Source: Candidatus Methanogaster sp.
GTDB taxonomy: Archaea; Halobacteriota; Methanosarcinia; Methanosarcinales; Methanogasteraceae
NCBI GenBank assembly: GCA_003194445.1
Contig: PQXF01000008.1
Coordinates: 1-64,000, forward strand
Direction of reading: 5' to 3'
Length of the DNA: 64,000 nt
A program made the position numbers and the translations under genes. Below are positions 8,433-18,018 of this stretch, piece after piece. The notes under the pieces are model-generated. The model ran no database searches and had not been told where the DNA came from. It saw only the letters and a list, made by a program, of their open reading frames with translations. Numbering within the stretch: the stretch's first letter is position 1; each line of letters begins with the position of its first letter.

Positions 8433-9380
8433 ATGAGACAAGTAAAACCATATATCAAACTATTAAGACCCGAAATCGCTGCGATGGATCTTGCGCTTCC
8501 GGCAGCAAGCGCACTTCTCGCCACATATCTGCTTACAGGAGGTCTTCCTCCGCTTTTCCCATTCGTGCTGGCTGTCATCGGCGGATACTGCGCAATCACC
8601 AGCACGTATGTCTTCAATGACTGCTGCGACATCGACATCGATAAGATCAACCTGCCAGACCGCCCTCTCGTTTCCGAGCGTGTCACACGGCGCCAGGGGC
8701 TTTTATACGCATTTTGTCTCTTTGTCGTTGCGGCAGCGGTTGCTCTCTACTTAAATCCCGAATCCCTTGCAGTACTCATCATTGCAACACTTGCGATCAG
8801 CTTATACTCTGCCATCGCAAAACGAGCCACATTCTTAAGTTTTCTTCCGGTCGGGTTCGCGTATGGACTCGTACCGGTAGGAGTATGGCTCGCATTCGAT
8901 CCTGCAGGCGTACTCGATCTCGGCCTGGTACACACGTACGCGCCTGACGATGGTGTGCTGCTGCCGCTTCCTGCAATATTCTTCGGCGCAATGATCTGTG
9001 TTACGGACTGGGGGTTCACGCTATCAGGTGTGGCAAGGGATGTTGAGGGCGACCGGATCCGGGGTGCCCCGACGTTTCCTGTGACCTTCGGCGTTCCCGC
9101 GACATCGAAGTTTGTGATAGTGTGCTGGGGGTGTGGCGTTCTCTTCTCGCTTGCCATCGGGTATGCCGCGTACCCGCATCTCGGGCTAATCTACTTCACA
9201 GGCGCAATCCTTGCCGGAATCTGGATGCTAATGCAGGCAGCGGATTTTGTGCGAAACCCTCTGCCAGAGAGGGGAGGGAGGTTGTTCCTGCAGGCATCGT
9301 GGTATCGTGCAGTGATCTTTACCGCGATGATCGCGGATGTGGTGTTGGGCGCAGTTGGTTGGTGGTTGAGTTTGCTATGA
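8433..9380 (+). CDS. UbiA-family prenyltransferase, perhaps digeranylgeranylglyceryl phosphate synthase
   Basis: Integral membrane enzyme attaching a polyprenyl chain to an acceptor; in archaea the usual member makes the second ether bond of membrane lipids. The first Asp-rich motif is FNDCCDIDIDKINLPDRPL (N-D-x3-D-x-D, about residues 63-81) and the second is RDVEGDRIRGAPTFPVTFG (about residues 202-220). Around eight hydrophobic helices fill 315 residues, the normal size. Other archaeal UbiA members modify quinones, methanophenazine or heme, so substrate is inferred only. No partner genes of lipid synthesis are adjacent. Confidence 0.85.
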   Translation: MRQVKPYIKLLRPEIAAMDLALPAASALLATYLLTGGLPPLFPFVLAVIGGYCAITSTYVFNDCCDIDIDKINLPDRPLVSERVTRRQGLLYAFCLFVVAAAVALYLNPESLAVLIIATLAISLYSAIAKRATFLSFLPVGFAYGLVPVGVWLAFDPAGVLDLGLVHTYAPDDGVLLPLPAIFFGAMICVTDWGFTLSGVARDVEGDRIRGAPTFPVTFGVPATSKFVIVCWGCGVLFSLAIGYAAYPHLGLIYFTGAILAGIWMLMQAADFVRNPLPERGGRLFLQASWYRAVIFTAMIADVVLGAVGWWLSLL

Positions 9381-9419
9381 AAGTGGGATGCTAACATGAT
9401 CGTATTTATCTAATTATAC

Positions 9420-9677
9420 TTAATTATATATAACATTTTTGATTATAAACGCCACAGATTTTATCTCTTTTAAAGATCCATCATCCGGTTTAATATTAAT
9501 TTTAAGATTGGTCGCTTTGTCATGACCATGTAGTTTGTTGATCTTTCTGCCACGTTCATGACAGCGGGTAACGTTGATCGTGCTCCTCACCGTGATAATG
9601 ACATCTCCTTTACCGTCTAGTTCAATGTTCTCGATCTCGATCTCGGGGATATCTAACAGTTTCTCGATTATATCCAT
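9420..9677 (-). pseudogene. ISL3-family transposase N-terminal remnant
   Basis: The 85-residue frame begins MDIIEKLLDIPEIEIENIEL and has RCHERGRKINKLHGHDKATNL, matching the ISL3-type zinc-binding start of transposases, where the CxxC is normally RCHECGRKI; here the second Cys is Arg. The frame then drifts into unrelated sequence and stops, with no DDE core. It is a relic of an insertion element. Confidence 0.7.
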
Positions 9678-10066
9678 TGAAATCCATTCTATCAGATTAA
9701 ATGAATATGTTATGGTATGATAGATATATAAATAATTAACCATCGGCTTTGCTAAAATCTTGATGGACATGATGTAATGGTAGATCTACTCAGTTCTCGC
9801 ATGGTCCGGACAATTGATGAGCGACCATTTAGTATACAGATAGTGATATATTGATTTAATGATGGTTGACTGTCACGGGAGATACTAGAGAGCCAAAGTT
9901 CTCGATTGGTGCGCGAAACATCTTGGGCAATCGGTTCAAGCTAAGTGAAGAAATGCCTTTGCATCCAGCGATAAACCGGAACAAAAATGGGATCAATTTA
10001 GTGGGGCTGGATAAACGTCTTTTCATCAGCCCACCCAAAACCCCCCCATGGATAGTATCCCGAAGA
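9678..10066. other. Intergenic stretch, no gene recognised
   Basis: A mixed stretch upstream of the ISL3 remnant. A 56-codon minus-strand frame (ending near 9860) and a plus-strand frame starting at 9866 exist, but neither shows a ribosome site or recognisable motif. It probably contains degraded mobile-element DNA. Confidence 0.4.
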
Positions 10067-11296
10067 TCACTCCTTCTCAGCCACCAGAACCACCGTAGAA
10101 TACGTAAAAAGCAGCTCCCCCGCACCATCAAAGCGAACCCTGAGATCCAATTTATCCCCCTCGATCGAATCAGCCATCATGCGCCTGACCCTCGCAGCGA
10201 TCTCCTCACCGGGATCTGCGATCTTTATCCACTCATCGTAATAGAAGTCAGCAGCCCAGTTTCTCGCATGAATGATCTTAAACCCCGCAGCCTCAAGCAT
10301 CCCGACCAGTTCCGGCTCTGAATACAGGCGAACATGGGACGGATCACGGAGTTGCTCGATTTTGTTGTGATATTCGCTCTTTGCGGAATCTTCCGAAGAT
10401 AGGCCATCCACGAGTACGATCTTCCCGCCGCGTTTACAGACGCGAGCCATCTCTGATACAGCCTTTATAGGATCTGTGAAATGGTGGAATGCAAACCTGC
10501 ATGACACGATACCGAACGACTCGTCCTCAAATCCGAGCGATTCCACATCCATTACCCTGAAATCGACATTATCAAGACCCTGCTCTCTCTGTATGCGCTC
10601 AGCGACCAGAAGCATATCCCGGGTCATATCACAGCCAGTGACATCGGAAACCCGTTTTGCAAACTCAAACGCAAGAAACCCATTCCCTGTCGCCACATCC
10701 AGCACCTTATCAGACCCCGCAGGCGCGGTCAGGTCAACGATCAGATTCAGGTGGCCATCATCCGAAAGGATGCTGCTCTTCGAGTACGCGCCCGACCGCC
10801 TTCCGAACCGATCCTTTGCCGACTCTTTCTTGCGGTGCGCGACGAGACCTCCATCCAGCAGGATCTCGAGCAGGAAATCCGGCATCTTCGTCCCTGAGTA
10901 CTTGAAACCTCCAGCGGTTACCGTACCGTCTTTAATATTGATCTCAATTACGTCCCCTTCGTTGCAGGGAACCATCGTTCCGGTCTCGATTAGTGGGAGC
11001 CCGATGTTTATGGCATTTCGAAAGAAGATGCGCGCGAAGGATGCTGCCACAACGCATGCCACTCCGGCATGTTTGATCGCGAGTACTGCTTGCTCTCTTG
11101 ATGAACCGCATCCAAAATTCATGCCTGCGACGATGATATCGCCGCGCCTAACCTTCCCTGCAAATCCGGGATCGATACCCTCTAGCACGTGATCGGCAAA
11201 TACCTGCATGTCGGTGGTGCGCAGGTATTTGCCTGGGATTATCGCGTCGGTATCGATGTCATCCCCGAATATCCATGCCTTTCCTTTTATCTTCAC
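10067..11296 (-). CDS. hacB: Homoaconitase small subunit fused to a class I SAM methyltransferase
   Basis: Residues 1-160 are a LeuD/aconitase swivel domain: [17 protein letters not shown], then [12 protein letters not shown]. The loop YLRT is the one reported for methanogen homoaconitase (coenzyme B chain elongation) rather than the isopropylmalate isomerase type YLVY. From about residue 170 a second domain begins: [16 protein letters not shown] (SAM motif I), [22 protein letters not shown] and [10 protein letters not shown], a complete ubiE-like methyltransferase to residue 409. I see no stop or frameshift between them. The GTG start overlaps the cytochrome b stop (GTGA), so the two are translationally coupled. 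The large subunit is not in the window. The methyltransferase substrate is unknown. Confidence 0.85.
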   Translation of the reverse strand: MKIKGKAWIFGDDIDTDAIIPGKYLRTTDMQVFADHVLEGIDPGFAGKVRRGDIIVAGMNFGCGSSREQAVLAIKHAGVACVVAASFARIFFRNAINIGLPLIETGTMVPCNEGDVIEINIKDGTVTAGGFKYSGTKMPDFLLEILLDGGLVAHRKKESAKDRFGRRSGAYSKSSILSDDGHLNLIVDLTAPAGSDKVLDVATGNGFLAFEFAKRVSDVTGCDMTRDMLLVAERIQREQGLDNVDFRVMDVESLGFEDESFGIVSCRFAFHHFTDPIKAVSEMARVCKRGGKIVLVDGLSSEDSAKSEYHNKIEQLRDPSHVRLYSEPELVGMLEAAGFKIIHARNWAADFYYDEWIKIADPGEEIAARVRRMMADSIEGDKLDLRVRFDGAGELLFTYSTVVLVAEKE

Positions 11297-12072
11297 TTCA
11301 GAACGACCAGTGGGTGATGCCCCTTCTTAGCTGGCTCCTCTTCATGTGGTGCTCTTATGATCTCGGTGTACTTGTCCAGCTCTTCCTTACCGCTTACGAA
11401 GACTGCATTGAAGTACTTCATGGTTCTTGGATCCATTCCAAGCAGTCCGAAGTGCAGCGCGAGTTCGACTATAAACCAGTACATCGCCCACAGGTGAACC
11501 GTGCGTATGAATCCGATCGGGGACATGTTGAACCATGGAGATATGTATCCAACGCCGTATAGGATCGCAGGTTCGATATACGTATGCCAGAACGCATACT
11601 CAGGAGCGTACATGATAACTCCAGTTGCCACGATCAGGAATATAGCGATGTTCTCTGGTATCACCAGCAGTTTAATTGCCGGATGCAGCTTGTTTTTGTA
11701 GTGCCCGCTCTCTTGATCGACGGAGACGTATCGTGGATACTCCGCCTTACCAAAGAGGCTAAGAATCATATTCTTCAGCTGGATCGCATCGGGTATGAAG
11801 AATATCTCCGAAAGGAGATGCCCGCTCGTAAGCAGGTTATAGATGGTAAATATCCAGACTGCTATGATGAATATGAGCGCGGCGAACATGTGGAACAAAC
11901 GCACGTTCTCATACGGGATGGACTGCCATGCCTCCGCCGTACACATATTGAACTGCTTTGCCATGTACCATCCGGTGATTATAAGGGTTACACATGAAAA
12001 TAGGTGAAATGCATGCGCACGCATACCTTTTGGGTCATATCGTTCGATTGTCAAACCATTGCTCTGTGACAT
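11293..12072 (-). CDS. Membrane cytochrome b (b561/formate dehydrogenase gamma-like)
   Basis: A 259-residue integral membrane protein with paired histidines in hydrophobic helices: [57 protein letters not shown] and [21 protein letters not shown]. This is the layout of di-heme cytochromes that connect hydrogenase, formate dehydrogenase or heterodisulfide reductase to the quinone/methanophenazine pool. The start at 12072 has AGGAGG seven bases upstream. No redox partner subunit is adjacent; instead it is coupled by a 4-base overlap to the homoaconitase fusion gene. Partner enzyme cannot be deduced. Confidence 0.82.
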   Translation of the reverse strand: MSQSNGLTIERYDPKGMRAHAFHLFSCVTLIITGWYMAKQFNMCTAEAWQSIPYENVRLFHMFAALIFIIAVWIFTIYNLLTSGHLLSEIFFIPDAIQLKNMILSLFGKAEYPRYVSVDQESGHYKNKLHPAIKLLVIPENIAIFLIVATGVIMYAPEYAFWHTYIEPAILYGVGYISPWFNMSPIGFIRTVHLWAMYWFIVELALHFGLLGMDPRTMKYFNAVFVSGKEELDKYTEIIRAPHEEEPAKKGHHPLVVLK

Positions 12073-12177
12073 GTAATGCCTCCTCTGCCGCATCATGCGG
12101 CGACACTCGATATACGAACCGATCAGTTTTAAAGGTTACGGTTCGCATGTTGTAACCGGGCGGTAGTGCTGGCATGG

Positions 12178-13530
12178 TTATGCGGTGCCCAAATCGCCTT
12201 TAACATAATCCACTCCCTCCTGCAGATACCCAATTGCCTCGCATATCTTGCATGGTTCTTCAAACCCGTAAGAGAGCCGCATCTGCCTTCTCCCTACCTC
12301 TGCCATACTGCCTGCCTGATGGACACAGAACTCGCCAGGGAGATAGAGTACCCGCGGCTTTCTCTCGTCAGGAGAGCCATCGATCGCGGGATCTCCTGTC
12401 ATCCTTGAGAGGAACCTGTGGAGTGGCGACCCCTCATCGGTCATAATCCCCTCTTCGAATGTCAGGTAGTAGTAAAATCCAGCCCTGCCACCTCGAATGT
12501 CCACAATAAAGTCCCCTATCTTCTCATCGATCCATCTCCTGACCGCGACCGCCCGTTCCCGGTACCCGGTCCTGACCTTTTTGATCTGGTCGTTTATGTA
12601 GTGATCCATGATGTAGCTTGCGATCTCCTGCGTGATGAGCGGCGCACTGAACCCCACATCGTTCGTCCGCTGAACCATCGCACGCATGAACGCGCACCGA
12701 GCTCCGGTCATGTACCCGATCCGAAGCGCGGGCGCAAGTATCTTTGAGAGCGTTCCTACCTCATAAACGATTCCGAGGTCGTCGTAGAGAAATCCGGATT
12801 CAGGCGATTCTGCAAGAGGATCGTGTATCATATCCTCATACGCCTTGTCAAATATTATCGGAATCTTTCTCCCCATATCGCGGGACAGTTCTGTCACAAT
12901 CCGGACAAGTTCTCTCCTGCGATCGTTCGATAGGATTGTGCTTGTCGGGTTGTTGACCGTCACGATATAGACAAATCGGATCTCCTGCCTTGCCTCGCCG
13001 AGTTCTTCGATCGATTTCGACAGCATATCGGTTCTTATCCCGTACTCATCCTCAGGAACTGCTAAAACATGAAACCCAGCCCGTTCAAGGAGATTGCAGT
13101 AGATGTAATAAATAGGGTCGGTTGTTACCACGATGCCTGGCTTTAAGAGCTGCGACACCCCGTCAAGCAGGCTTGTTGCACCATTGGGTCCTATTATGAT
13201 CTCCTTTGATCCCAGTATCTCTTCATCCATGCCACCGATCCGGTTATCGATGTGGTATCGCCTGATCGACTCGATTAAGTTCACAGATCCCTTTGAGCCG
13301 CCGTAGTTGAGTGCCGCCCTGTACTTCTCGGGATGGGCGAGAACCTCCCTCTGCGCCTCTTCGATCAATCTCCTTGGTATCGTCCTCTCATTCACGTACC
13401 CTACCCCGAGATTGATGTCGATACCATCCCTGAACTCGAGAGCGAAGTCCGCCATCATCCGGTTGACCGGCGAGGGTGTGGACGAGGCGTACCCGTACTT
13501 GGATAAGGGGATTTCATCCAGTCTCATCAC
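12178..13530 (-). CDS. Class I/II PLP-dependent aminotransferase
   Basis: A fold-type I aminotransferase of 450 residues. Visible: GPNGATSLLDGVSQLL (cofactor phosphate region), TVNNPTST (N-P motif), FDKAYEDM (Asp and Tyr holding the ring) and VGTLSKILAPALRIGYM with the Schiff-base lysine. It resembles 2-aminoadipate / MocR-type aminotransferases, so an amino-acid or 2-oxoacid substrate is likely, but specificity cannot be read. It starts with ATG at 13530, diverges from htpX, and lies upstream of but not coupled to the cytochrome b gene (106-base gap). Confidence 0.85.
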   Translation of the reverse strand: MMRLDEIPLSKYGYASSTPSPVNRMMADFALEFRDGIDINLGVGYVNERTIPRRLIEEAQREVLAHPEKYRAALNYGGSKGSVNLIESIRRYHIDNRIGGMDEEILGSKEIIIGPNGATSLLDGVSQLLKPGIVVTTDPIYYIYCNLLERAGFHVLAVPEDEYGIRTDMLSKSIEELGEARQEIRFVYIVTVNNPTSTILSNDRRRELVRIVTELSRDMGRKIPIIFDKAYEDMIHDPLAESPESGFLYDDLGIVYEVGTLSKILAPALRIGYMTGARCAFMRAMVQRTNDVGFSAPLITQEIASYIMDHYINDQIKKVRTGYRERAVAVRRWIDEKIGDFIVDIRGGRAGFYYYLTFEEGIMTDEGSPLHRFLSRMTGDPAIDGSPDERKPRVLYLPGEFCVHQAGSMAEVGRRQMRLSYGFEEPCKICEAIGYLQEGVDYVKGDLGTA

Positions 13531-13644
13531 CTCTTACGGGGCGTTACCATTATTTGAACTTTGCCGACCAGAACTGAAGAGATCAATGAATCGAAAGGAT
13601 TATGTACGCCGAGAACAGTGATTGGGTAAAAATGGAGGCTGACA

Positions 13645-14523
13645 ATGAAAAGATGGCAACGTGATTATGGATTAGCGACAAGGATGTTCTTGACGATGTT
13701 TATGCTCTTTGTAGTGTACATCGCATTCATAGGAGTATTATCTTACCTTGGGTTACCCCTCATCATGATCCTCCTCTTTGCAGGAGTTATGCTCTTTGCG
13801 CAGTACTATTTCTCGGATAAGATGGTGTTGTACAGCACAGGCGCCCGCGTCGTGACCGAAAGCGAAGAGCCCGGGTTGCACGAGATAGTCTCGAGACTCT
13901 GCATCGAGGCAGACCTGCCAAAGCCGAGGATCGCAGTTGTTGACAGCAGCATTCCAAATGCATTCGCAACCGGCAGAAGCCCTAATAAGGCATTGGTCGC
14001 GGTCACCACAGGACTCACGCAGAGACTCGACCGGAATGAGGTAGCTGCTGTGCTTGCACATGAACTGACGCATGTGAAGAACCGGGACGTGATGGTTATG
14101 ACCATCGCGAGTTTCTTCTCAACGATCGCATTCTTCCTTGTCAGGTATCTGATATTCTTTGGCGGAGGGAACCGGCGCGAGGGTGTGCAGATCATGATTG
14201 CATGGCTCGCATCGATTGCAGTGTGGATCATCAGTTATCTCCTGATCCGTGCGCTATCCAGGTACCGGGAATTCGCGGCAGATCGCGGAGCTGCTATAAT
14301 CACCGGTCATCCATCTCATCTCGTGAGCGCGCTTATGAAGATCAGCGGTTCAATGGATCGAGTACCGACCGATGACATCAGGAAGGCGGAAGGCATGAAC
14401 GCATTCTATATCATACCCGCGATATCCAAGAGTTCGATAATGGCACTATTCTCTACGCACCCCCCGCTTAAGAAGAGGGTTGCGGCACTCGAGAAGATCT
14501 CCAGAGAGATGGAACTGGCATGA
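13645..14523 (+). CDS. htpX: HtpX membrane zinc metalloprotease (M48)
   Basis: Membrane protease that removes damaged membrane proteins. Two N-terminal helices (FLTMFMLFVVYIAFIGVL, LIMILLFAGVMLF) precede the zinc site HELTHVKNRD (about residues 137-146) and the third ligand in REFAADRGA. Another helix pair lies between them. Length, 292 residues, is normal. GGAGG lies about nine bases upstream of the ATG. Its last codon and stop overlap the start of the next gene (ATGA), which encodes a PspAB-like partner, an arrangement also seen in Actinobacteria. Confidence 0.95.
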   Translation: MKRWQRDYGLATRMFLTMFMLFVVYIAFIGVLSYLGLPLIMILLFAGVMLFAQYYFSDKMVLYSTGARVVTESEEPGLHEIVSRLCIEADLPKPRIAVVDSSIPNAFATGRSPNKALVAVTTGLTQRLDRNEVAAVLAHELTHVKNRDVMVMTIASFFSTIAFFLVRYLIFFGGGNRREGVQIMIAWLASIAVWIISYLLIRALSRYREFAADRGAAIITGHPSHLVSALMKISGSMDRVPTDDIRKAEGMNAFYIIPAISKSSIMALFSTHPPLKKRVAALEKISREMELA

Positions 14524-15071
14524 AACTATTTGATGCGCTGCTTGGAAGAACGACACTTAAGAAACCGAGGATCGAGGCGTTGTTTACGCTTTCGACCGCA
14601 TACATATCACTGGAGGCACTCGGCTTCAAACCGGGCGGCGTATCCGGAATCTGTTTTAAGCCTGTCGAATCATCGCGGTTTTCGGAACTGGAGAGCAATC
14701 TTCGGGAACTCTTGCAACTCAGCGCATCTGAGACAGGGACCACGTGCCAGTTCCGGACAGACGAGTACAACTACAACTGGGTCATCTTAAGCGACGAGGA
14801 CTTCGAGGACATTGTTACCACCACGCACCTGATAAGCGAGACGGTCATCGAACATGACTTCGAGGAACGGCTTCTCTGCTCAATTTTTGCTTTTGGGGAC
14901 GTGTATCTGATTTACAGTTATAAGGAAGGGACTTTCTACCCGTTTGCTCCGCTGGCTGACAGGAAGAGAGATAGCAATCTCGAATTCAGGTTGAGATCGG
15001 CGATGGAAGGCGAACTTCCGATCGAAAAGGAGCTGGAGAAGTGGCATCCGCTCTGGGGGATCCCGTTTTAG
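14520..15071 (+). CDS. pspAB: PspA-associated protein PspAB
   Basis: A 183-residue soluble protein matching the PspAB family: the N-terminus MKLFDALLGRTTLKKPRIEA, the middle TDEYNYNWVILSDEDFEDIV and the C-terminal block YLIYSYKEGTFYPFAPL with the ending KWHPLWGIPF are characteristic. PspAB proteins accompany HtpX or phage-shock genes and are thought to act in membrane stress. Here it is translationally coupled to htpX by a four-base overlap. Its molecular role is not established. Confidence 0.82.
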   Translation: MKLFDALLGRTTLKKPRIEALFTLSTAYISLEALGFKPGGVSGICFKPVESSRFSELESNLRELLQLSASETGTTCQFRTDEYNYNWVILSDEDFEDIVTTTHLISETVIEHDFEERLLCSIFAFGDVYLIYSYKEGTFYPFAPLADRKRDSNLEFRLRSAMEGELPIEKELEKWHPLWGIPF

Positions 15072-15172
15072 GGGTGCGTTTTAAACGATGTGAAATGGTA
15101 ACAGCCATCCCCTGACGATCCACAGTTGATGCGGCGCCACGCGGTCAAGGAAGTTTAATAGTAAAAGTAGGT

Positions 15173-15871
15173 ATGGACATGAAAGCAGAGACCACTGTAA
15201 AAGAGAATAATAAGGGTAGCGTCGTTGTTTCGTGGACTGGTGGAAAGGATGGTTGTTTTGCGTGCCATAAAGCAATTTTGGAAGGGTTTGATGTGTCGTA
15301 TCTCTTGAATTTCAGGGACGTGAAAAAAAGCGGATCCCATGAAATAAATCCCGAGCTATTATCTCTACAATCAGAAGCGGTTGGAATTCCAATTCTCCAA
15401 ACGAATTTTATATCTTATGAACAGGACTTCAAAAAAGTAGTACGTGATTTGAAGGCAGGTGGTGCAAGGATAGATGGTGCTGTGTTTGGGCATATCGAAA
15501 CGCATAAGGGATTAGTGGATAGAATTTGCAGTGATCTGGGCATCAAATCGATATTACCGATCTGGAACTGTAGTTCAGAGCAGATCATCACCGATTTAAT
15601 AGATGCCGGGTTTGATGCTATCGTAATCAGTGCTAAAGCCGATTTATTCGATGAAGAGTGGCTTGGACGGAAGATCGATAGGAAATTTTTAAGCGATCTG
15701 CACAGGTTTAATGACGCGATCGATCCATGTGGTGAATATGGCGAGTTCCATACATTCATCCTCGGTGGTCCGATGTTCGGAAAGAAGTTAAAAATAGTCG
15801 ATAGTAGAAAGATATTAAAAGACGGATATTGGTTTTTAGATATCCTAAAATGCGGGACTGAAGAAAAATAG
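15173..15871 (+). CDS. dph6: Diphthine--ammonia ligase-like ATP pyrophosphatase (Dph6 family)
   Basis: The adenine-nucleotide alpha-hydrolase PP-loop is VVSWTGGKDGCFACH near residue 18. A second signature, DPCGEYGEFHTFILGGPMF (about residues 183-201), is typical of the MJ0570/Dph6 family that amidates diphthine on elongation factor 2. Length, 232 residues, fits. An AT-rich TTTAATAGT lies about 20 bases before the ATG, so the mRNA could be nearly leaderless. Base composition is AT-richer than its neighbours. Archaea often carry more than one such ATPase, so the exact substrate is inferred. Confidence 0.82.
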   Translation: MDMKAETTVKENNKGSVVVSWTGGKDGCFACHKAILEGFDVSYLLNFRDVKKSGSHEINPELLSLQSEAVGIPILQTNFISYEQDFKKVVRDLKAGGARIDGAVFGHIETHKGLVDRICSDLGIKSILPIWNCSSEQIITDLIDAGFDAIVISAKADLFDEEWLGRKIDRKFLSDLHRFNDAIDPCGEYGEFHTFILGGPMFGKKLKIVDSRKILKDGYWFLDILKCGTEEK

Positions 15872-15927
15872 AATTAGCCGATTCATATTTCGCGGGATGC
15901 CCCGGAGTCGTAGGAGGCGAGAATTGT

Positions 15928-16803
15928 ATGAACCAGACAGAACTCTTCGAGATCAGGATGAGTGATGTGTCGGAAACATCGCTTCTGACACTGTATTGCC
16001 ATGCCCTTGAAAGCCAATCCAGTGACCCGATCATAAGCGATCCGAAGGCAGTTGAGATCATGCGAGCGATGAACCAGGAACTCTCAAAATCGAAGAAGAG
16101 ACTGCACAGGAAGATGGTCAAGGGAAAAATCGATAAGAGGATGGTCGTTCATATCGCGATTCGTGCGAAGAGGTACGACGAGTATGTAACAGAGTTCCTC
16201 AAGTCCTCGCCAGAGGGAGTTGTGGTCAACATCGGGTGCGGGCTGGATTCTCGTTTTTCGCGCATTGATAACGGGCGAGTGCGTTTCTATGATCTTGATC
16301 TGCCGGACGTGATCGGGATCAAGAGGAGGTTTCTTGAGGAGACTGACCGGTATCATCTCATCCCGTCGTCGGTACTGGACTATGACTGGATGGAACCGCT
16401 CTTGCGGAGATGTGGTGGTCCGTTTCTCTTCGTTGCCGAGGGTGTTTTCATGTATCTTCACAGAGAGGACGTGAAATCACTGGTACTCGAACTTCAATCG
16501 AGATTTCCTGGTTCCGAACTTGTATGCGAGGTTGTTAATGACCTGTGGCTGAAGGGGGCATTGAAGGGGATTGTCAATTTCAAGATGCGAAAGGAACTGC
16601 ACCTCGGGAAAGATGCAACTTTCCATTTCGGGATCAAGGGGAGCAGGGAGATGGAGAAATGGAATCCGGGGATCACGTTTCTTGATGACTGGTCTTACTT
16701 TGATTCGAAGGAGGAGAAGCTTGGGTGGCTCAGGCTTATGGGGCGTGTTGGGTTGTTCAGGAAGACGCAATGGACGGTTCATTACAGGCTAAATCAGCCA
16801 TGA
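15928..16803 (+). CDS. LCM-type O-methyltransferase
   Basis: A leucine carboxyl methyltransferase/TcmP-like enzyme, 291 residues. Visible: FDxR-like AIRAKRYDEYV, SAM motif I VVNIGCGLDSRFSRI, the acidic strand FYDLDLPDVIGIKRRF, and FLFVAEGVFMYLHREDV, a hallmark of this family. Substrate unknown; related proteins methylate carboxyl or hydroxyl groups of polyketides or proteins. It stands alone on the plus strand between the dph6-like gene and a minus-strand block. Confidence 0.82.
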   Translation: MNQTELFEIRMSDVSETSLLTLYCHALESQSSDPIISDPKAVEIMRAMNQELSKSKKRLHRKMVKGKIDKRMVVHIAIRAKRYDEYVTEFLKSSPEGVVVNIGCGLDSRFSRIDNGRVRFYDLDLPDVIGIKRRFLEETDRYHLIPSSVLDYDWMEPLLRRCGGPFLFVAEGVFMYLHREDVKSLVLELQSRFPGSELVCEVVNDLWLKGALKGIVNFKMRKELHLGKDATFHFGIKGSREMEKWNPGITFLDDWSYFDSKEEKLGWLRLMGRVGLFRKTQWTVHYRLNQP

Positions 16804-16987
16804 GCGCAACCGAGCCGCCCCGCCCCGATGCGAGGAAGCGTCCCCTCGAGGAATCGCTTCGTCCGGGCGTCTGCTGCCGTTCACTGGCTGGACAAACGCC
16901 CCGGCTCTTTTTCGTCTGCCCGAGTCCCGAGCACCGGCAGTTCTCGATCGCGGAAACGGCAGTCTTCCGGAGACCTCACTGGAATCT

Positions 16988-17146
16988 CTATTTTCCCGAC
17001 GCTTCCCCGCGTTTAGCCAGTTCTTCCTGATACGCCTTCCAGCCTGGACACCACTTCGTATGCCACCGCCAGAGCTTGCTGATCAGTGAGTCTGGCTTTC
17101 TTTCCGCGTAACTGTGCCATTTACAGGATTCACACCCAGATTCCAT
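16988..17146 (-). CDS. Small cysteine/tryptophan-rich zinc-binding-like protein, 52 aa
   Basis: A strong ribosome site (AGGAGG at about nine bases) precedes ATG 17146. The product begins MESGCESCKWHSYAERK and contains LWRWHTKWCPGWKAYQEEL, giving a CxxC pair, one later Cys and several His/Trp residues, a pattern seen in tiny conserved proteins of methanogens. It is flanked by gene-free DNA on both sides. Function is unknown; metal binding is inferred from the cysteines. Confidence 0.72.
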   Translation of the reverse strand: MESGCESCKWHSYAERKPDSLISKLWRWHTKWCPGWKAYQEELAKRGEASGK

Positions 17147-17287
17147 CGCTGATACCTCCTTATTTCGCGTTTCTTTCGATACGTGCCGAGTTCACCCATG
17201 CACCCTCTACCGTGTTTGCGGGGTGCCAGAGATCTCCGGGTGAACCCGAAGCAAACACAAACACGCTGCCAGGGTCGGTGCATATCT

Positions 17288-17929
17288 TCATTTCCTCACA
17301 ATTATTGAGTGCATAAAATATGGAAATCTTCTCTTGATCTCATATCGGTTTATGCCCAATCTCCGAAAGATGGTTCTGATCTCATCTGGCATATACGCAG
17401 CCCTGATTGAAGCAATAAATCCGCTACCGCGGAATGGTAAGTAATATAACCACCAGACTCTTCTCAGGTCGTGTATGAATAATACCCCTCCAGCCCCAAC
17501 CGCCTTCAAAAGATTGCCGATGACTTTTTCTGCGTCTTTCCAGTGATGCATTGCAAGAGTGGAATAAACCAGATCGAATTCACCAAGCCCCTCCATCATC
17601 ACGTCATCCGCTGCATCCATAGCGACGAAACGTACCCTACCTCCGAGGTTTTTCTCCTCGATATATTCCCGAGCAACCGTAACCATGCCAGACGAGACCT
17701 CAACCGCAGTGATATGCACATCGGGGTCGTCTTCAGCAATCATTGCAGCCAGGACTCCAGTTCCTGCACCAACCTCAAGATAGTTCCCTCCCTTCACGCC
17801 AAGAGATTTGATATGATCCAGGAAACTTCCATACATAATATTTCTATGGTTTTTAGCCATTTCTGCATATTTTCGTGCGTTATCTATGCCTGAGATCGCT
17901 TCTTCGTGAGATTCTATTCTTTTTGGCAT
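17288..17929 (-). CDS. Class I SAM-dependent methyltransferase
   Basis: A 213-residue protein with SAM motif I GNYLEVGAGTGVLAAMIA, the acidic end of strand 2 in ITAVEVSSGMV, DAADDVM, and motif FDLVYSTLAMHHWKD. The ribosome site GGAGGAAG sits before ATG 17929. The C-terminus is basic (KRRFPYFMHSIIVRK) and might contact membrane or nucleic acid. Substrate is unknown. It is followed by the tiny zinc-binding-like gene on the same strand. Confidence 0.85.
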   Translation of the reverse strand: MPKRIESHEEAISGIDNARKYAEMAKNHRNIMYGSFLDHIKSLGVKGGNYLEVGAGTGVLAAMIAEDDPDVHITAVEVSSGMVTVAREYIEEKNLGGRVRFVAMDAADDVMMEGLGEFDLVYSTLAMHHWKDAEKVIGNLLKAVGAGGVLFIHDLRRVWWLYYLPFRGSGFIASIRAAYMPDEIRTIFRRLGINRYEIKRRFPYFMHSIIVRK

Positions 17930-18018
17930 CTTTCTTCCTCCTGTTTTAGATGGATCCGCCCATTACAATTGGGCTTATCTGTTCCGACTTCTGCTACCCC
18001 GGGTTCCGATAAGGAACG

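Noticed and set aside
10476-11192. Plus-strand open frame opposite the homoaconitase fusion
   Set aside because: The minus-strand gene has complete domain motifs; the opposite frame is Ser/Pro-rich without features, a typical shadow.
13806-14231. Minus-strand open frame opposite htpX
   Set aside because: The htpX reading has the HELTH zinc site; the opposite frame has none of the signs of coding.
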